From contig OZ020490.1 in assembly GCA_963971405.1 (NCBI GenBank), forward strand, positions 13,975,464-14,039,463: a DNA stretch of 64,000 nt, given 5' to 3'. The DNA comes from Psococerastis gibbosa. Lineage: Eukaryota; Arthropoda; Insecta; Psocodea; Psocidae. The notes beneath the pieces are model-generated. The model saw only the letters and a list, made by a program, of their open reading frames with translations. It had not been told where the DNA came from and made no database searches. Both the position numbers and the translations under genes were made by a program. Shown here in pieces: positions 10,320-25,300 of the stretch. The first letter of the stretch is position 1. The number at the start of each line of letters is the position of its first letter.

Positions 10320-13300
10320 GTAAGTTAGCATGTGAATCCTATACCTAGGAGAAACCGTGTATTGATGAGGTGCATAAATACAATAAGACTATTGACTCGC
10401 ATCTGTACCTGGCCTGCTCTGCCACATCACGCCAGCTTGCGCGGTCCTGCGCTCTCCTTCGCCAGTCATTGACGCCAAGGGTCGGCAGATCCACCTCGAC
10501 GTCGTCCAGCCATCGCATCCGTGGTTGTCCCACTCGTCCTCTCTCTTGGGGCACCTTGTGTAAGGCTGCTCTTGTTGCCCTATTGTCTGACATTAGTTCC
10601 ACGTGCCCCAGCCACCTGATGACCTAATGCGGGCTCTCTTGATTTCGACTACTATCGTAGGCTCTTGGTATATCGCGTAGAGCCCGTCATTTCTGCGGAT
10701 TCGCCACTCTCTCTGTGAACTAGTGTTTAAAGCAGCCATTTTATATGTTATACTATGTCGATGCAGCGGGCTTACTATGTCGTTTAGTATTGCACCAACG
10801 CGACCAACCTACTCGGTCCAACGAACCTCCGTCCTACGAGCACCCTCCTCCCTCTCCAATGCACTAGGAAACAAAACAACAGCCACAAAATATATCATAC
10901 AATTCCTAAGAGCCACCGGCCTCTTCCTCAACATTTAACCCCCCCCCCCCCCTCCCCACTACTTACACAACAGAACGCATAACTCTCTACCACTAAATAA
11001 TCGGTAAACATTCCCAATTTCCTAGCGCAAATTCCGAACAGGGACCCGCGCTTAAAAATAAAAAAATTGACTTACTCCTGCGGTAAAAAATGGTTAAAAA
11101 TGTAAACAAAACAATTTTGAATGGCACTTTCCATTGTACAATAAATCATGTTTACATTTTTAATCCCGGCAGCCTGATCGAGGCGATTATAATACCGGGG
11201 TTAAATAAATACCCTAGGATTACAACTGTATACAAACAAATTTTGAATAGCACTTTCCATTATAAAATTATCCTGTTTACATTTTTAAAACCAGGGGATT
11301 ATATAAATACCGGTATTATAATCGCCTCGATCAGGCTGCAGGTAAAGATTAAAAATAATCACCATAGTCGGCCCGCTGGTGACCCTAAATTCGCCACCGA
11401 TTCTACAGTAATCCCAACAGAAATTCTCAGTCCATAAACTATCAAATAACTTAGTTCGGAAGCTAGTCAGATGATATTCTACTGATGAGAGATTTTAATC
11501 ATCAATTAGGCGAGGCCATAGCTCCACCTCAATCAGCGCTGAGAGTCTCAGTTCTAATCTCAGTCTTTGATCAATTCCATTTCATTTACAAGTTTCTGCC
11601 GCAGCACTAAGCCCCAAATTTCGAACGTAATTATGAGTCTCACGGGTCAAGCAGATCCTTCGGAACTTTGGGTCTATAAACTTCCGCGATGGCATTGAAG
11701 AGCTGTTACTATTGTTTTGTAGTGCCTTTGGAATTCTCAGCGAAATGATGAGGCGACTGCTGATGTTATCATAGGCGGATCCAGGATTAGGATTGGAAGG
11801 ACGGAGCTAATGCCTAAATAATGTAACTTATTAAAAATAAATAAATAAGGACTTTTTGTTGTTTCTATTACCAAGCCAACCTAGCGGAGTTAGGGCTATA
11901 AAGCCCTCTCTTACACTCAACTAGGAAGGCCCGGGACCGCCTGCTTTACATGCCCTCCGAAGCATGGCCAGCAAATGTAGCCAGTGTGGGACTCGAACCA
12001 ACAACCTTTCGGGTGAAAGTCACTACGCTACATGTCCTGATAAGACTAGACTTTTAATATTGTGATCCGGGTGGGATCCATAATCATAATATACTTTTAT
12101 TTATAATTTTCTCTTTCTCTCCCCTTTTTTTATTTCCTCTGGTACGGTAATAATGTTTAAGTACTACATTTATAATACAATCTTTTTAGATTAGCATGAA
12201 AACTAGACTTCATAGTCTAATTGTCTTATGTGTTTTTCACTAAAGTCGTATTAATTTCATTTCATTATTCCTAGTTTGGTCATTTGGGCTCTGAACAGAC
12301 CGTAATCTCTGTTTCTCTACTGATGAGTTTCAACCTAGGCAACCCTCATCCTCTCTTGGGGGAAATGAATAATTTAAATACAAGCTGCAGCCACATTATG
12401 GCGATTTGGGATTTGCGTTCTCCGGGGTTTATTTTTTAATACCGAATTAGCAAGGTGTCACGTGACGGTGTTAAAATATTCGCGGGAAATTCAAATTAAT
12501 AAATTATTGGAATGCAAGAAAATGGTTGCATTGTTTTATAATTGAAGGAAAGACTAATAAACATTAAAATGTACCGGTAGAATTTTGAAGTATAATAAAA
12601 ATTTTAGTTGATGTGTCAACAATGCATCGGCTTAGATCGTGGGTTTGAATCCCGCCCTGTCCAGTTTTTTTCCAAATCCTCTAATTTCGGTTATAACGCG
12701 GAGGTTAGCTCTTCAACCAAAGATAGTTCAATGTCAGCCTACCATATAATACTACAATATAGGGCATCCAAGACTAGACTAACTGAAATTTTAGTTAGCA
12801 ACGTTAAGAGAGCCTCGGACATCAGCAGTCCTATTATGACAATTAGGGATTGACGTAACACCGGGGTTTCTTAAATTGTTTGAAACAAATGAGTGCAAAA
12901 TGCGCGGGAAATTCAATTTGATAAATTCATCCTCGGCTATATGTTTAGGGATTTTTCAATTTTTTTCTCCCTTAGATGTAAGACACATTAATTAAAATTC
13001 TTATTGTATGCCTAAATTCTGCCCGTATACATTTCAATGTTTATTAGTATTTCATTAGATTCTAAAAAAATGCAACCATTCTCATGTATTCCAATAATTT
13101 ATTAATTTGAATTTTGCATTTTGCACTTTTTTGTTTAAAACAATTGAATCAATAGCTCACGCCTTGGGGTTGATTTTAACACCGTCACGTGCCCCCTTAA
13201 TAATGCTGTATTAAAATAAAATACAAATTAAATTTAAATGCGGTATTATAGGTACCTTCGGTGGCAAGGTGTTAGCGTGCTTGTACTTGTGCGAGTCTCT

Positions 13301-16300
13301 ACACGCCATGCGATCGGAGGCGTGTCGTAACTCAACACGGGTACTAACCTACACGGGCGACTGAAGAAGTTAATCGGATACATTCAATAAATTGTTTGCA
13401 TGCAATTAATCTTTTTATAAAAATAATAATAATAAAATATAAAGCCCGGCGTTACGTTAATCCCAAATTGCCATAATAGAGCTGCAGCAAGTTTATGGTT
13501 ACATCAGAGAATGAATAGAACCTGAAGTACCCAAGAAACAGCAGCGGCGCATGACATTCAAATTGTGGGGCTCCTTTAAGAGCCCTTACTATACAGCACT
13601 ATATGAGTAAACTTTAGCCACCCCTGCTCCAAAATTAACAGCAACTTTTGCAGGATTCCCATCGTTCCATCATTCACGTGAAGGGTACTTGTCGTCTGTA
13701 TAGAAATATGAAACTTCCCGAGAATAGCAAACATTTTAGATGATTCAACGTCATCAAAGGGTCCGTAGATAAGGGGGCGAAAGGGACATTAGACATAAAG
13801 TCAAATGCAATGCGCACAAATAGAGCACTCCCTGTTAGTATATATGGGGTGGCTTACCTCTAAAATAATTTGAGAGGTACACAGTGTGGCCCGGGGCAAA
13901 TACGTCGTTTAATATGATTGTTATGAGGTCTCTTTGTGTGTTAAATGTCAATTAGTTTGTCTCAAGTTAGCGCTTTGACATGAAACACTCTAAATAAGGT
14001 GGTTAATCCTCTCAAGGCAAGTTCAATGGCTCTCTGCCTCTCAGTTATAATCTGGGTTGACTGATTTTGAGTGAAATAAGTTGGAACCCCTCAAGGCACA
14101 TCATATTAATAGGCTCTATTGTTGGTTACTCCCTTGACGCTGAACCTGCACCCCTATTTTTTTTTCAAACTATCCGTAATAAAGACACCTTATTAATAAT
14201 GGTTGTCCCTAAGTTATGGTTTATTTCAAAATCGCATTCTGCCTGTCATGTACAATGTCGTTAGTATCTATTTTACTGTACGCGAATCAGGAAAGGCAAC
14301 TTTTTAGGTATTAAAGGGCTTCGTCTTCAAGTTTCAAGGCTGGTTGGTTGACAGCAACATGTGGCATCGATGCCTCCACTCCCCTCGATCCAGCTCCACT
14401 CATGTATTGGCCCCTGCATCCTCCATAACTTGCTGCAGATACTCTTTTCTCGGGCGTCCAGGTCGGTTGACGCGCCTTCTATGGCTCCCTCTATGATGCA
14501 GCTTACGAAGTTCTCGTGTCGTAGCAAATGTCCGATCCAGTGAGCTCTTCTATAAAATAAATAAATAAAATAAATAAATAAGCGTTTATTTGCAAAGTCC
14601 AATAATATGCAAATTATATTATATTATATCGATGTAAGGGCTAGTTTGACAAATTAAAAAAACCCAATTTTTGCCATCAAGTAAGATTAATTTTAAGTTA
14701 GACGTAACAGTACTTTGCATAATTAATTTTGGTCGGAAATCTCATCACATAGAAACTACTTAGAAAATCTTCTTCTTCTTCTGGACTATTTCTTCAATAT
14801 TGTTGGGATATGACCCAGCAACCTTTCTGTTATCTTTCCCTGATCAACACTATCATTATTTCTTTGCAAAAACCCATTAAGGTGCCCATTCCACATACGT
14901 ACAACGTCAATGAAAATTATGAAATTGAAGGGCATTTCAATTTTAATCTATGCCATTGTTAAAATTGATCAATGATCAATTGATAATGGAGTAAAATCAC
15001 AAACAATGAAACAAGCAATCTAAAATTAAAAAATGGCGTCATGTGATATGACAAGTACAACTATTTTAATTGATTTCTCTAAAAAGATAGCATTTCTGTA
15101 TAAAAATTATAATAAGGATTAAATAATAAGGCGACGAAGAAAACAAATACAATTTCAAGAAACAAATCTCAAAAATTTGGTGCATACGCTTCAATTGAAA
15201 ATTGTCAATTTTTGAAAAACATATGGAATGGCCCCCATCAATGAGAAATTGAAATGTCCTTCAATTTCATAATTTTCATTGACGTTGTACGTATGTGGAA
15301 TGGGCGCCTAAGGTCCGCATTCCTCCAATGATTTCCCCTTTGTTTTAAATAGGCATCTTCCAAGTAGCGGAGCTTCTGAGTAATGGTCTCAGATACAAAC
15401 GAGTATAAACCATCTCAAATGATTATCTGAATAATTATTTGAAAATCTGCATGGAACCAAATTTGAATAATTTAAACCGCAATGCATGCGGTATTATAAC
15501 CTGATCAATTATTAACCCCGGGGTCCATTACAATAGGAAATGATCGACCGCAGACCTGCCGCAGCAAAAACCACTGTTGCCCTGCAGCTTTTTACGTTAA
15601 ATCATTAAAACATTTGTAATGGAAAATACCGAGGTGTTGACAATATGAAATCCCCTCTGTATAACCTGAGGCCAAGAAAGGGGTGATTACCCCCACAAAG
15701 GGCTAGACTGAAGCCAATATTATAAGAGGTTGGTTCAAAAAGTAACTTATATGTATGCAGTTTGTAGGAGCATATTAAAATAAGATGGAGGCACCTACCG
15801 GTACATGTTTTTACCAGGTTGGATAGTTCATGCTCCAATACCTTGTACATTGCGTACCCAGCCATTACTACTGTGTTAAGGCCAAACCGGAGGGGGTCAC
15901 GTGACTGGCCTGGAAATGACTTTGCAGGGGGTTCCTAATACACGTTTTAAACCGCAGGGGCATAGTAATAATCGATAAGAGGGACAAGTATACGCGTAGA
16001 CATGCTTACGCCATGCAATTGTACAAAAATTACTATTACTATAGGTCTCAAATTAGTGCATGAAGCATTTAAAAACATACCTCCTAGAACATTTTTACGT
16101 GCCTCACAGGGAAGAGAACCTCCAACTTTTGTCATTACACGCTTACAATTGACAATATGAACACTTAATTTGACAGTAAAGCGCCAGCAACATGTAAAAC
16201 TGCAATTACTTGAAACAGTAAAACGTGAAATACAGAACAGGTACGCGACGCGGGGCTTTGTTTATAAAATGGATATTTAACCATCCCGTGGCTACAGACG

Positions 16301-19300
16301 ATATGACTGCTACGTGTAGCCTGCATAAGATAAGTACGCAATTCGGCGGGGAAATAGCCTGCACAAGCTAACTACTAAACTACAGAGTTTTTGACCGGGT
16401 CCAGGTATCCGCTTTGCTATGCTACAGTGTGTAAGACTTCGATATTTTTTGCGTTGGTACTTATCTCTGATGCTCAATGTTCAAGGTCAAAAGTCTCCGG
16501 TTTGACCTTAAGGTGTATTTGTCTGCCCGTTCTAGAATATCCAATCCATCGAATATTCCAATGCTTTGGGATAGGGGATGTCGAGGGATTAGAAATTAAA
16601 CCATAGGAAAATTATTTACTTTGAAATTACTCATATTATCTATCTACTAATTGATAAATAGGAAAACATGTTCGAGTAAACTCCGACCGGTTCTTCTTAT
16701 TTGCATATGAAAATTCCGAGATACTATCTACAGGGTCTGTCCGGAAAGTAATGTCAGTGAATTTTTTTTACGCACGCGCTTGCACAGTCTCCGTAAAAAA
16801 TTCACCGATATTACTTTCCGGACAGACCCTGTATGTCTCGCCAGAAACTCCCATTTCCGGCATGAAAAAAAAAATAAGGTAACCAAAAGATAGTTCGACC
16901 CCGACATCGTTATAGAAATTTTTACTCCATCTCAAAAGTCGCAGTAATAACCAAAATATAGTAGAGTACGAGCGGGTAATGTAAATCACCCGGTATAAAT
17001 TGTAGTCCCGTAAAGAAAGAAAGAAAGAAAATTGTCTTTACCATATGGGCGAATGGTAGAAGCCGTTAACCTACATTACATTAACTGTCATGGGAACTAA
17101 GTGAATTAACGTGAATGAATGAATAAATGACGATTTTATTTCCTATCTCAACACAACCTTAGCAGCGTTTGTTCAGACTTCATTACGTCCGATCTTTCAC
17201 CTAAACGTTCTGCAGGATCAGAGTCTCGAATGACTATTGACGTATGACACATTGTACTGCACCTAAATTAATTATTAGCAACACTTATGGAACGCCCTTT
17301 CAACCCATTGAAGGGGGGCTTGCAACTTTGTAGACTTCGTTCTGAAGTTCGTACTTGATACTTTACCCCTTTTCTAGTTATTTATTGATGCGGTCATCCA
17401 ATGGCTGTTTGACTGCTGACTGGAATACCAAATTAGCTACACGGCAATTCTGAAAGAAAACTACCTGTGTTTTGTCTTCGTCAACTTACTTTTTAACTGT
17501 AATTTCACATTGTTCACATGCGACTGCATACAGTTTGCTTTTATAGGTCACAATTCCCGGTAATAGGCCAAACCAACATAGGGCTTATTTGGCATATTCT
17601 GTTTAGGCCCGGTACACACGAACGATTTGAACGCCAGTGATCCGCTGAGAGATCTGTCATGGGAAAGTCTACTTCAGCTGGTTTGTGTCGCTGGCTTGTC
17701 GCAGGTGCACGGATTTCCCCTACACACGCCAGTGACACACCAGCGATCTAGAAATCTTCTGAAGTGCGTTCACAAATAGACTGTGTTTTTGCACCAACCA
17801 ATCACCAGCCCATTTGCTCGCCTTTCCGCACCTTGGACACGTATAAGCAACAACAAACGATGTTGTCGCTGCAAGGCGGGCTTTCGCTGGTTGAAGGAAG
17901 GCTTGGAAGGTGACATCCGAAATTCAAGACATATCTCCCAACTCTCCTATATAGAACTTAGTCGACAGTAAAAGCTCGGTTCCAAAAGACTGAGGCCCGG
18001 AGCCATAAAATCGTGTTCTGCCCACGCGCGAGAAGTTACAGACAAAATTGTTCGTTGATTCGGCCAATCTTCATCTGCTGATGATCAAAACCTATCACAT
18101 ATTAGTAGATATACTGTGTATGCAATAGGAAAACAATTCATGTATCCCTTTTAATTCCAGTAGAAAATGAAGCAATTCAAAATGTTTCCAAAAAATCCTA
18201 CTTTTTGTTTGGCTTTCACTGCGTCATAGGCTCCTACCAGCTATGCTGCCAGACAACGCAGTGATATACGGCGATGATTTCCATCGACTCAGCCATTTGG
18301 TATAGGAGAGATGAATTTCCGATTATAGAGACATTTGATATGAACCCCCCCTGTGGAACGCAGTCATGTGGAACGGAGCGGTGCCTGGTGGGGAATGGTC
18401 AGAACTATGGGGAATGATGATGTGTTCAGACCCCCCCCCCCCCCCCCCCATCACCCCTATGCACTTCGTTACACGTGCTAATATAATAAATACATTTTTA
18501 TTTTATTGTCTATTTTTATTTATTTTTTATTGTCTCCTAGTGGTGCACCCTGGTTGTCACTAAATGAGCTATGCACCTGCAGTAGTAGAGAATGCCTGAT
18601 TGTATTTACTGTATATCGTACCTTATATCGTTGGTGTACAGTTAGGTGTAAGAGAGTGTCCCTAATCTCGCTGTGCTTATATTATATATTATTTTCAATA
18701 AAGACTTTATTATTGCTTTCCAATTTGTGTGTACGTAGCATTGTGATGGTCAAAATTTTCGGTTCCAAGATTTCAACGGATTTCCAAGTTTTGAGGTCCC
18801 AGGAACCAAGAAAAGTGATTTTTACGAAATGTCTGTCGCTCTGTTTCGGTGAATCGGTGAATTTGGATGAAATTTTGCATGTAGGTTCATAAAAATCATA
18901 CCTCGAGACATTTTTTTATTATTTCGGGCTAACTCAATTGGGGGGGGGGGGGGTGGTTATTCTCAAAAACTCCCAAAAAACGTCTAAAAAAATTATTTCT
19001 CAAAAGTGGCTCAAACGATTTCTTTCAAATTCACATATATTGTAGTCGCTATCAATGTTGACAAAATGCGGGGGGTCGCTTGCCCCTTGATAGTTTGCTT
19101 CTGGGGGTAAAAAAATTAAAATAACTAAATTTTAATGAAAAATGACTAAAAAATAATGTTTCTGCGAAACCTTTCTATCGATGATTTCCACCTTCAGGCA
19201 TGTTTTAGGTGTTTTAGGTGGTGGACAATTAAATTGGATTGGTCAATATATGCTTCTTGGCCAGGGAGAGAGAGACAGACAGACCGACAGAGAGAGATTT

Positions 19301-22300
19301 ATTGCTTTCCTATTTATACGTCAGTACCATGTAAGAAAAGCTTTGTGATGGTCAAAATTGGAACTATTGGAAATAGTTGGAACTGAAGTTCAAATAACGG
19401 TAGGACAGTTTCTGGTTAAGTTTAGTCAAAAGAGGTAGGTAGGCAAATTGTTTTAGACGGTCCCTGGGCAATCTCATTGTCCAGTGCGCTCCAGATACCA
19501 GTTTGCCTTCCAAAACAGAGTAAACAGGTAAAAGCAAGCAAATGGAGATAGGTTGTCTATCTCATAACCAAATAGTGTATTTTATACTGAAATGCAAACA
19601 TTGTTGAATCATTTGAACAAATTTGATGGCTATATCTGACACAAAAGTATTTTGATGAAGACATTTCGAGCTTGTTCAATGCGGCTGCCAATTTCTTGAC
19701 TCACCTCCTACTCATAGTTTGCAATATACAGTAAGTAGCGTTAAATATTGTACGGTACTACAAATGAGATTCGAATATATATAGGGGTCCAGAGTAAGGG
19801 GCAAATAGGGGAGGTGGCGCACCCTTCCACTATCAGCACCTGATTTGCATGTATTTAAATATCGAAGCTCCTCCGCACCGTTCTACTCCCCCCCCCCTCC
19901 CCCGTGTCTGCCCCATTTAGCTGCTGAGTGGCGGCTGCAAATCTATTTGGTCACTACTTCAAAATGTACATAGAATTTGAATTTAAGTCAAGAGGTTCCT
20001 TTCATAAATTTTCACCACTGTGATTAAGTTAGAGAAAGAGATGGGACAAATTTGGGTCGGAGTTGGGTTTGTCTCTGCCAATCTTGTGCAGCGGATTTAC
20101 TACAGCTCCAACACGTATATTCCACAGTCCTCAACCTACTGTATGTTCAGGTCTAGACCACCAAAAAGATAGTTAAAATTAATAGTAAAATTAAATTAAA
20201 ACAGTATAATAGTACGATTAGTAAAACTAAGTTTAGCATTAATTCTGAAAAAGCTTTAAAAATGAAGATTTTCCTCCTTATCAGACTCACTGCCAGAGAC
20301 CTTCGGGAAAAAATATATAACAATTTTATTATTTAGGCATATGGAAGAAAACAAATACAAAATTATTATTATTTGGAAATTTGTCAATAAATCGTACGCG
20401 GTTACCGAACGAAAAAAAAAGTAGTTATTGAAAAAAAAATTAATCACATTGTGATTAGGTACGATCTTATACCTGATTATATATATATATATAACAAAAT
20501 AAATTTAAGTGAATTATATAAGTAAATTGCATGCTATTATATATATATATTATATATAGACTAAGAGACACCACAAATGCCAGGGACCGGTTATAGGGAA
20601 TATATATTTGTACTTACTACTTACTTGAAACTCAAGAGAATGGCCCAGGGCAGGTCTGAATGGGGATGAATGTGTGTGTTTCTATATAGTACGGGGGGAT
20701 GGAGGGGTTGATGAACAGAATCAGTGCATTTCAAAATGTGGACATGCAGAAGAATGCTGCACAAATTTTGGAGAGATTGTTTCCCCAATGCTGAGGACCT
20801 GAGGCGATAGATACAAAAGCCGAGTTGCTGCTGAGGGTTGAGAAGCGGATACTAGCATACTTCGGCCATGCGATGAGGAACAAAAAGTTTTGCCTTCTGC
20901 TTGTTATAATCCAAGAGAACATAGCAGGACTGAGGGCTCCTGGTAGAAGAAGAACATCCTGATTGACAAACCTACGGCAGTGATTTGGCAAGAGTGTACG
21001 ACTTCCTTTTTCAGGGCAGCATTCTCCAAGGTCCGTCTTAATCGCCAATCTTCGATTGAAGAGACATATAAAGAAAAAAGAGAAGAATTTTGAAAGATTT
21101 GTTGCAAACCATTAATTGATAAATTTCAACTAAAGAAGAAGAATGACAGGCCTTGTGATGACGCTGATGATGATCAGAAGAAAGAGTAAGCAGCAAGATC
21201 CGAAATTCGTCCGAATTTTGTATAATTGAGCAATTTGGCATAAAACAAGCAGAGTAGATGAGGAAAGGACATAGCGGAAGATCACGTCAGGCCATAATTC
21301 ACGGTGACGATCCTTTCACAAGCAGACCGGAACTCCATTGATGCTCCTCCTAGACTTTAATAATATATATGCTGCTGGATTTCCCTTATCCAGGACATTT
21401 CCGCAGCTAAGTTCTCCATGCTGGAGTATTCCAGCTGAGAGATTGTCATCTTGTAGGACTGGAGTGAGCTACGCTATTACCGTATTAGCATAAGTACAGT
21501 AGGCGATGTAGAGCTGACGATTGATGGCATAGGGAAATTAATTGTCTGATTAAGATAAATTTATCGTTTGAGCCTAAACCGGAGAGTTAAGTTACATGTT
21601 CTATACAATTAGGTACCTTTGAAGTTCTAGCGTTAGGGGTCGGTCCGAATAAGCCATCAGTGTAGATAGGCTGACTGGTATGTTTTAACTGAAACTGCCT
21701 GTTGTAATTTTTTAAGGATTTTGTATGGACTACTAGTAGCTCATAGGTCCCTTGTCCAATGCCAATGATTTCGGACTTACCATTCACGCAATGAAACAGG
21801 CGAAAGCATGACTTAACCTAGTACAGATACGATTCAACTGCCTGTGAACTTAATTAAAGGTATATTTTATTCGCACGGATCCTTGGTGCCATGTTTTCGT
21901 ATTCCGTTAATAAACGCAGACATTTTTAATTCTTATTCTCTTTTAAATACCTCTTCTATCGAAGATTGGCAATCAACATGGCAATTTGGACCTTGGAGGC
22001 TGTCATGCTCTTGCCAAACCACTGCTGTAGGTTTTTCAACCGGAATCTTCTTCTTCTGCCGGAGCCCAGTCCTTCGACTTTCCCTTGGATTATTACATGC
22101 AGAAAGAACATTTTCCCTTCCTCATTACATTACCTAAGTATATTGGTTTCTGTTTCTTAACACTTTTAATTAATGCGACTTCACAAAATATACTATATAT
22201 GGACAGGAATAGTTCATTTGGCAGAGAACTATATATTACACTAGTCCAATACACAATTATTGTAAAGTCGCATGACTTTCTGTCTGGCAGTGCCAAGGCA

Positions 22301-25300
22301 GCGGTGAAATTCCGTTCCAGCAACTTCCCTAATTTAATCGGTCCCACAATATCCTGTGTTAACCTAGCGCGCAAGAAACCTCCCCAACTTCCATACTTGT
22401 AGTACAAACCCCTAGGGTATGCCGATCCCAAAAACTTCCTGCCAAATACCCCCCCCCCCCCTCCTTCCCCCTGCTCATCTCCGACAAACGCTCAGCAGGC
22501 ACTTGTCTGTGGGGGGTTCAAAAGGACTTAATGATGAACCCCCAAGCGATAGAGGGGGTTGGAAAAAGTTTCCAGTCTGCTCATCAGCGTACCTATTGTG
22601 TCAAGCGGGTTGAAATTAGGTTTGTTTTCGAACTCGGTATAAAAATGAGTCCCCTGAATTTAGGAATGGGATGATTTCCCCGTGGAGGTAGGCGCCTCTT
22701 GTCTACCTGCCCCCCTTCGTTCCCCCTCCTCTTTCTATTCATGAATCAATCAGGGCGCCACTGTTTTGACTGCTCTCCCTTGTGTTTTTAAGGTAATGAA
22801 ATTATAGGTTTTCATGTTACCGTTATTTTTTGCTGCATGTTGCTGACCTTAATGCATTTTTGGACTGGCTTAGGTTTTTGTGTAGAAAAATCCTCTTTCC
22901 TGTGTGGTATATGCTGTATAATGCTGAGTTATAGATGTACATAGTATGGAGGCGCTATCCGAAATCCATGGAATCGTTGGCATTATGGACAAGGGACCTA
23001 ATGGGCCACTGTAAGTAGGCCTACGTCCATAAAAAATCCTTTAAAAAAACTCTAAATAGATTGAAGAGGCAACCTCCTCGTTACATCGTTCGAATCCCGT
23101 CAAGCCTAGATTTTTCAGATCCTCTAATTTCAGTTCTACTACTCTTTCCATGCCATTTTTTAGTTTATGACAAATTTTAAGAAAAAATAGCGTTACAGTT
23201 GTTTATAAATTCTCCTCAAGGCAGCTCCCCATCTAAATCATCACTTCGCTCCAGTTATACTTTTTTACAAGGTCTTTATGTAAAGATTCTTTTGAAAAAT
23301 ACCACTGAAGTTCCTATTATGAAAAGACAAGGTCTCCCTTAGAAATTACTATGCCTTCTGACAGCTTTTAAGGTTTCCTGTAAGCTAACCTATCGCCTGA
23401 AGTTAGATTATTAACAAAGAGGGTGCAACTGCTTCTTCGTTTATCTTCTTAATGGGGGTTGACGCAAAAGGGTTATTTAAAAATTGCTTGCGGCTTGAGG
23501 GACATCAGTATGCTTGGATAATGAAAAACTGGAGGCTTAATGGAAATACTGTATGTTAAAGACTTCATTATTTTTCGTTATAAATTTACATATTCAAATA
23601 TGGACAGTACGTTGTGGAGAAATGCTTGAAGAAGATATGCATGAGATATTTTTTTTTATTTTTAAATTAACCGTCTTTTTTAGGTTTGTGTGTTCCGACT
23701 TTTAATATATACCTGTTTCTGGACGTGATTTCAAGTCAGAATTTCAGGTCATGAAGTTAGAGCGAAAATTGTCGCGAGGTGCTAGCTTTATCAAGTAATG
23801 GACTCCCCTCTATCGAAGCCTTAGTACAGCGTCCATGTTTTCAACGGAGGTTCCTCCTCAGGCCAATTTACCTTAATTTATGTGAGTCATTACAAGTGAA
23901 AGGTTAACCTGGAGCCTCCAGGCTGGAGGGCATCTTCAGGAGGACACATGGAGCTAAAGCGCCTGACTACAAAGAGGCCTCTATTTAGTTTGTTTAATAA
24001 CTCAGCCACTTCCATGTTTAACGCTGTTGGTTACATTTAGTTCTGCTATATGTATATATATTGTATATGTATATTGTAGCATACAACAAATCAAGGGTCA
24101 TAAAAATAGGTCAGCTAGGTAGGCAATAGCCTTGTTGTTAGACCTTCTTAATTTACGAGCTTAATTATATTCTCACTGCTCATCTTCGTGTACATTTAGA
24201 GCCTTTAATATATTCTTTTTGGACAAACCAGGATTGATTTCGAAATTATATATCACGAAGGATTCATTCCAACTAAGCTCTACCGTAAAAATTAAGTCAA
24301 AACACTACCAAACTATTGAATATTCAAGTGAAAATGCAAATCGCTTGTGCCGAGTACCTAGCAGAAGGCTTCAGGTTTCCCGACCGCACTCTGCACATTA
24401 ATTCAAAAGCCTTCTGACCGGAATTTGAAAAAAGGCGGGAAGGGAAAACAAAAGCGTTCAGCGATGAATGCTGACCACCTCATTATCATTTTATCCGCTG
24501 ATTTTTAATTTGAGACCCCTTTTAGCAAAAATTGCTGAGCATTTCGTGAAGAATAGCAAAGGATATGATGTCAGAGCATGAATTTTAATGGCGTTGTTAA
24601 TGCTGATGAGCTCTGAAGGCTTATTGTGTTTATATTCTTTTTTCTTTTTACCTTCCGGGCAAGGGGCAAAAAAATTAATATTTTGAACTTTTCCCTGTTC
24701 TTTGTTTATTGTTTTATTAGGTTATTATTAACTTCAATCTCCTGCTTGAAGTAAGCTGCTCCTTATTAGCCTTATCGAATATGTTTCCAGGCAATCAATT
24801 TCCTGTGATTAATAAAATTTGACCTTTTGATCCCAAAGTTCTTCTTTTAAAATACAAGATAATTTGCAGTAGCTGCGAGCAATTTTGAGCTATTTTTTAT
24901 AATGCGTTCGGTGCTTTTGCGTCATTCAGAGTAAATCGGAGTAACTTACCCCCACTACGCCTTTTTTGCATAAGGTTTTTTTTTAAAGTAAAAAAGTTTT
25001 ATATAGTATGCAAACAATTTAAAGAATGTATCCAATTAACCTCTTCAATCGCCTCACTAAGTAACCTAATAGGTGCTTGTGTCGAGTTGCGACACGTCTC
25101 CGATCGCAAGGTGTGTAGAGACTCGCATAAGAACAAGCATGCTACCACCTTGCACTAAGTTTTTGTTTTTGTTTGTTTATTAAAATGAAATACCACGAAG
25201 TCAGGTAATTGCTGACGGTTAAGTTAAGGTGTTCGTGCATTACACATAAAACACAAAAATTGGTCCTTATCTAAAGCTTCAAATAAATCGCCCTTCATAT

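Larger units (their letters stand above)
12383..13488. mobile_element. Nested inverted-repeat element, about 1.1 kb
   Basis: Outer arms at about 12383-12412 (GCTGCAGCCACATTATGGC) and 13459-13488 (complement, GCCATAATAGAGCTGCAGC) pair. Inner arms at 12453-12530 and 13060-13200 pair around GTCACGTGACGGTGTTAAAA and GGAATGCAAG. A SINE3 fragment lies inside at about 12630-12770 and a SINE4 fragment at 13245-13395, inserted or captured. No transposase frame was seen, so it is non-autonomous. Confidence 0.6.

Noticed and set aside
18506-18892. 128-codon + ORF
   Set aside because: Overlaps family R, which shows no conserved frame between copies.
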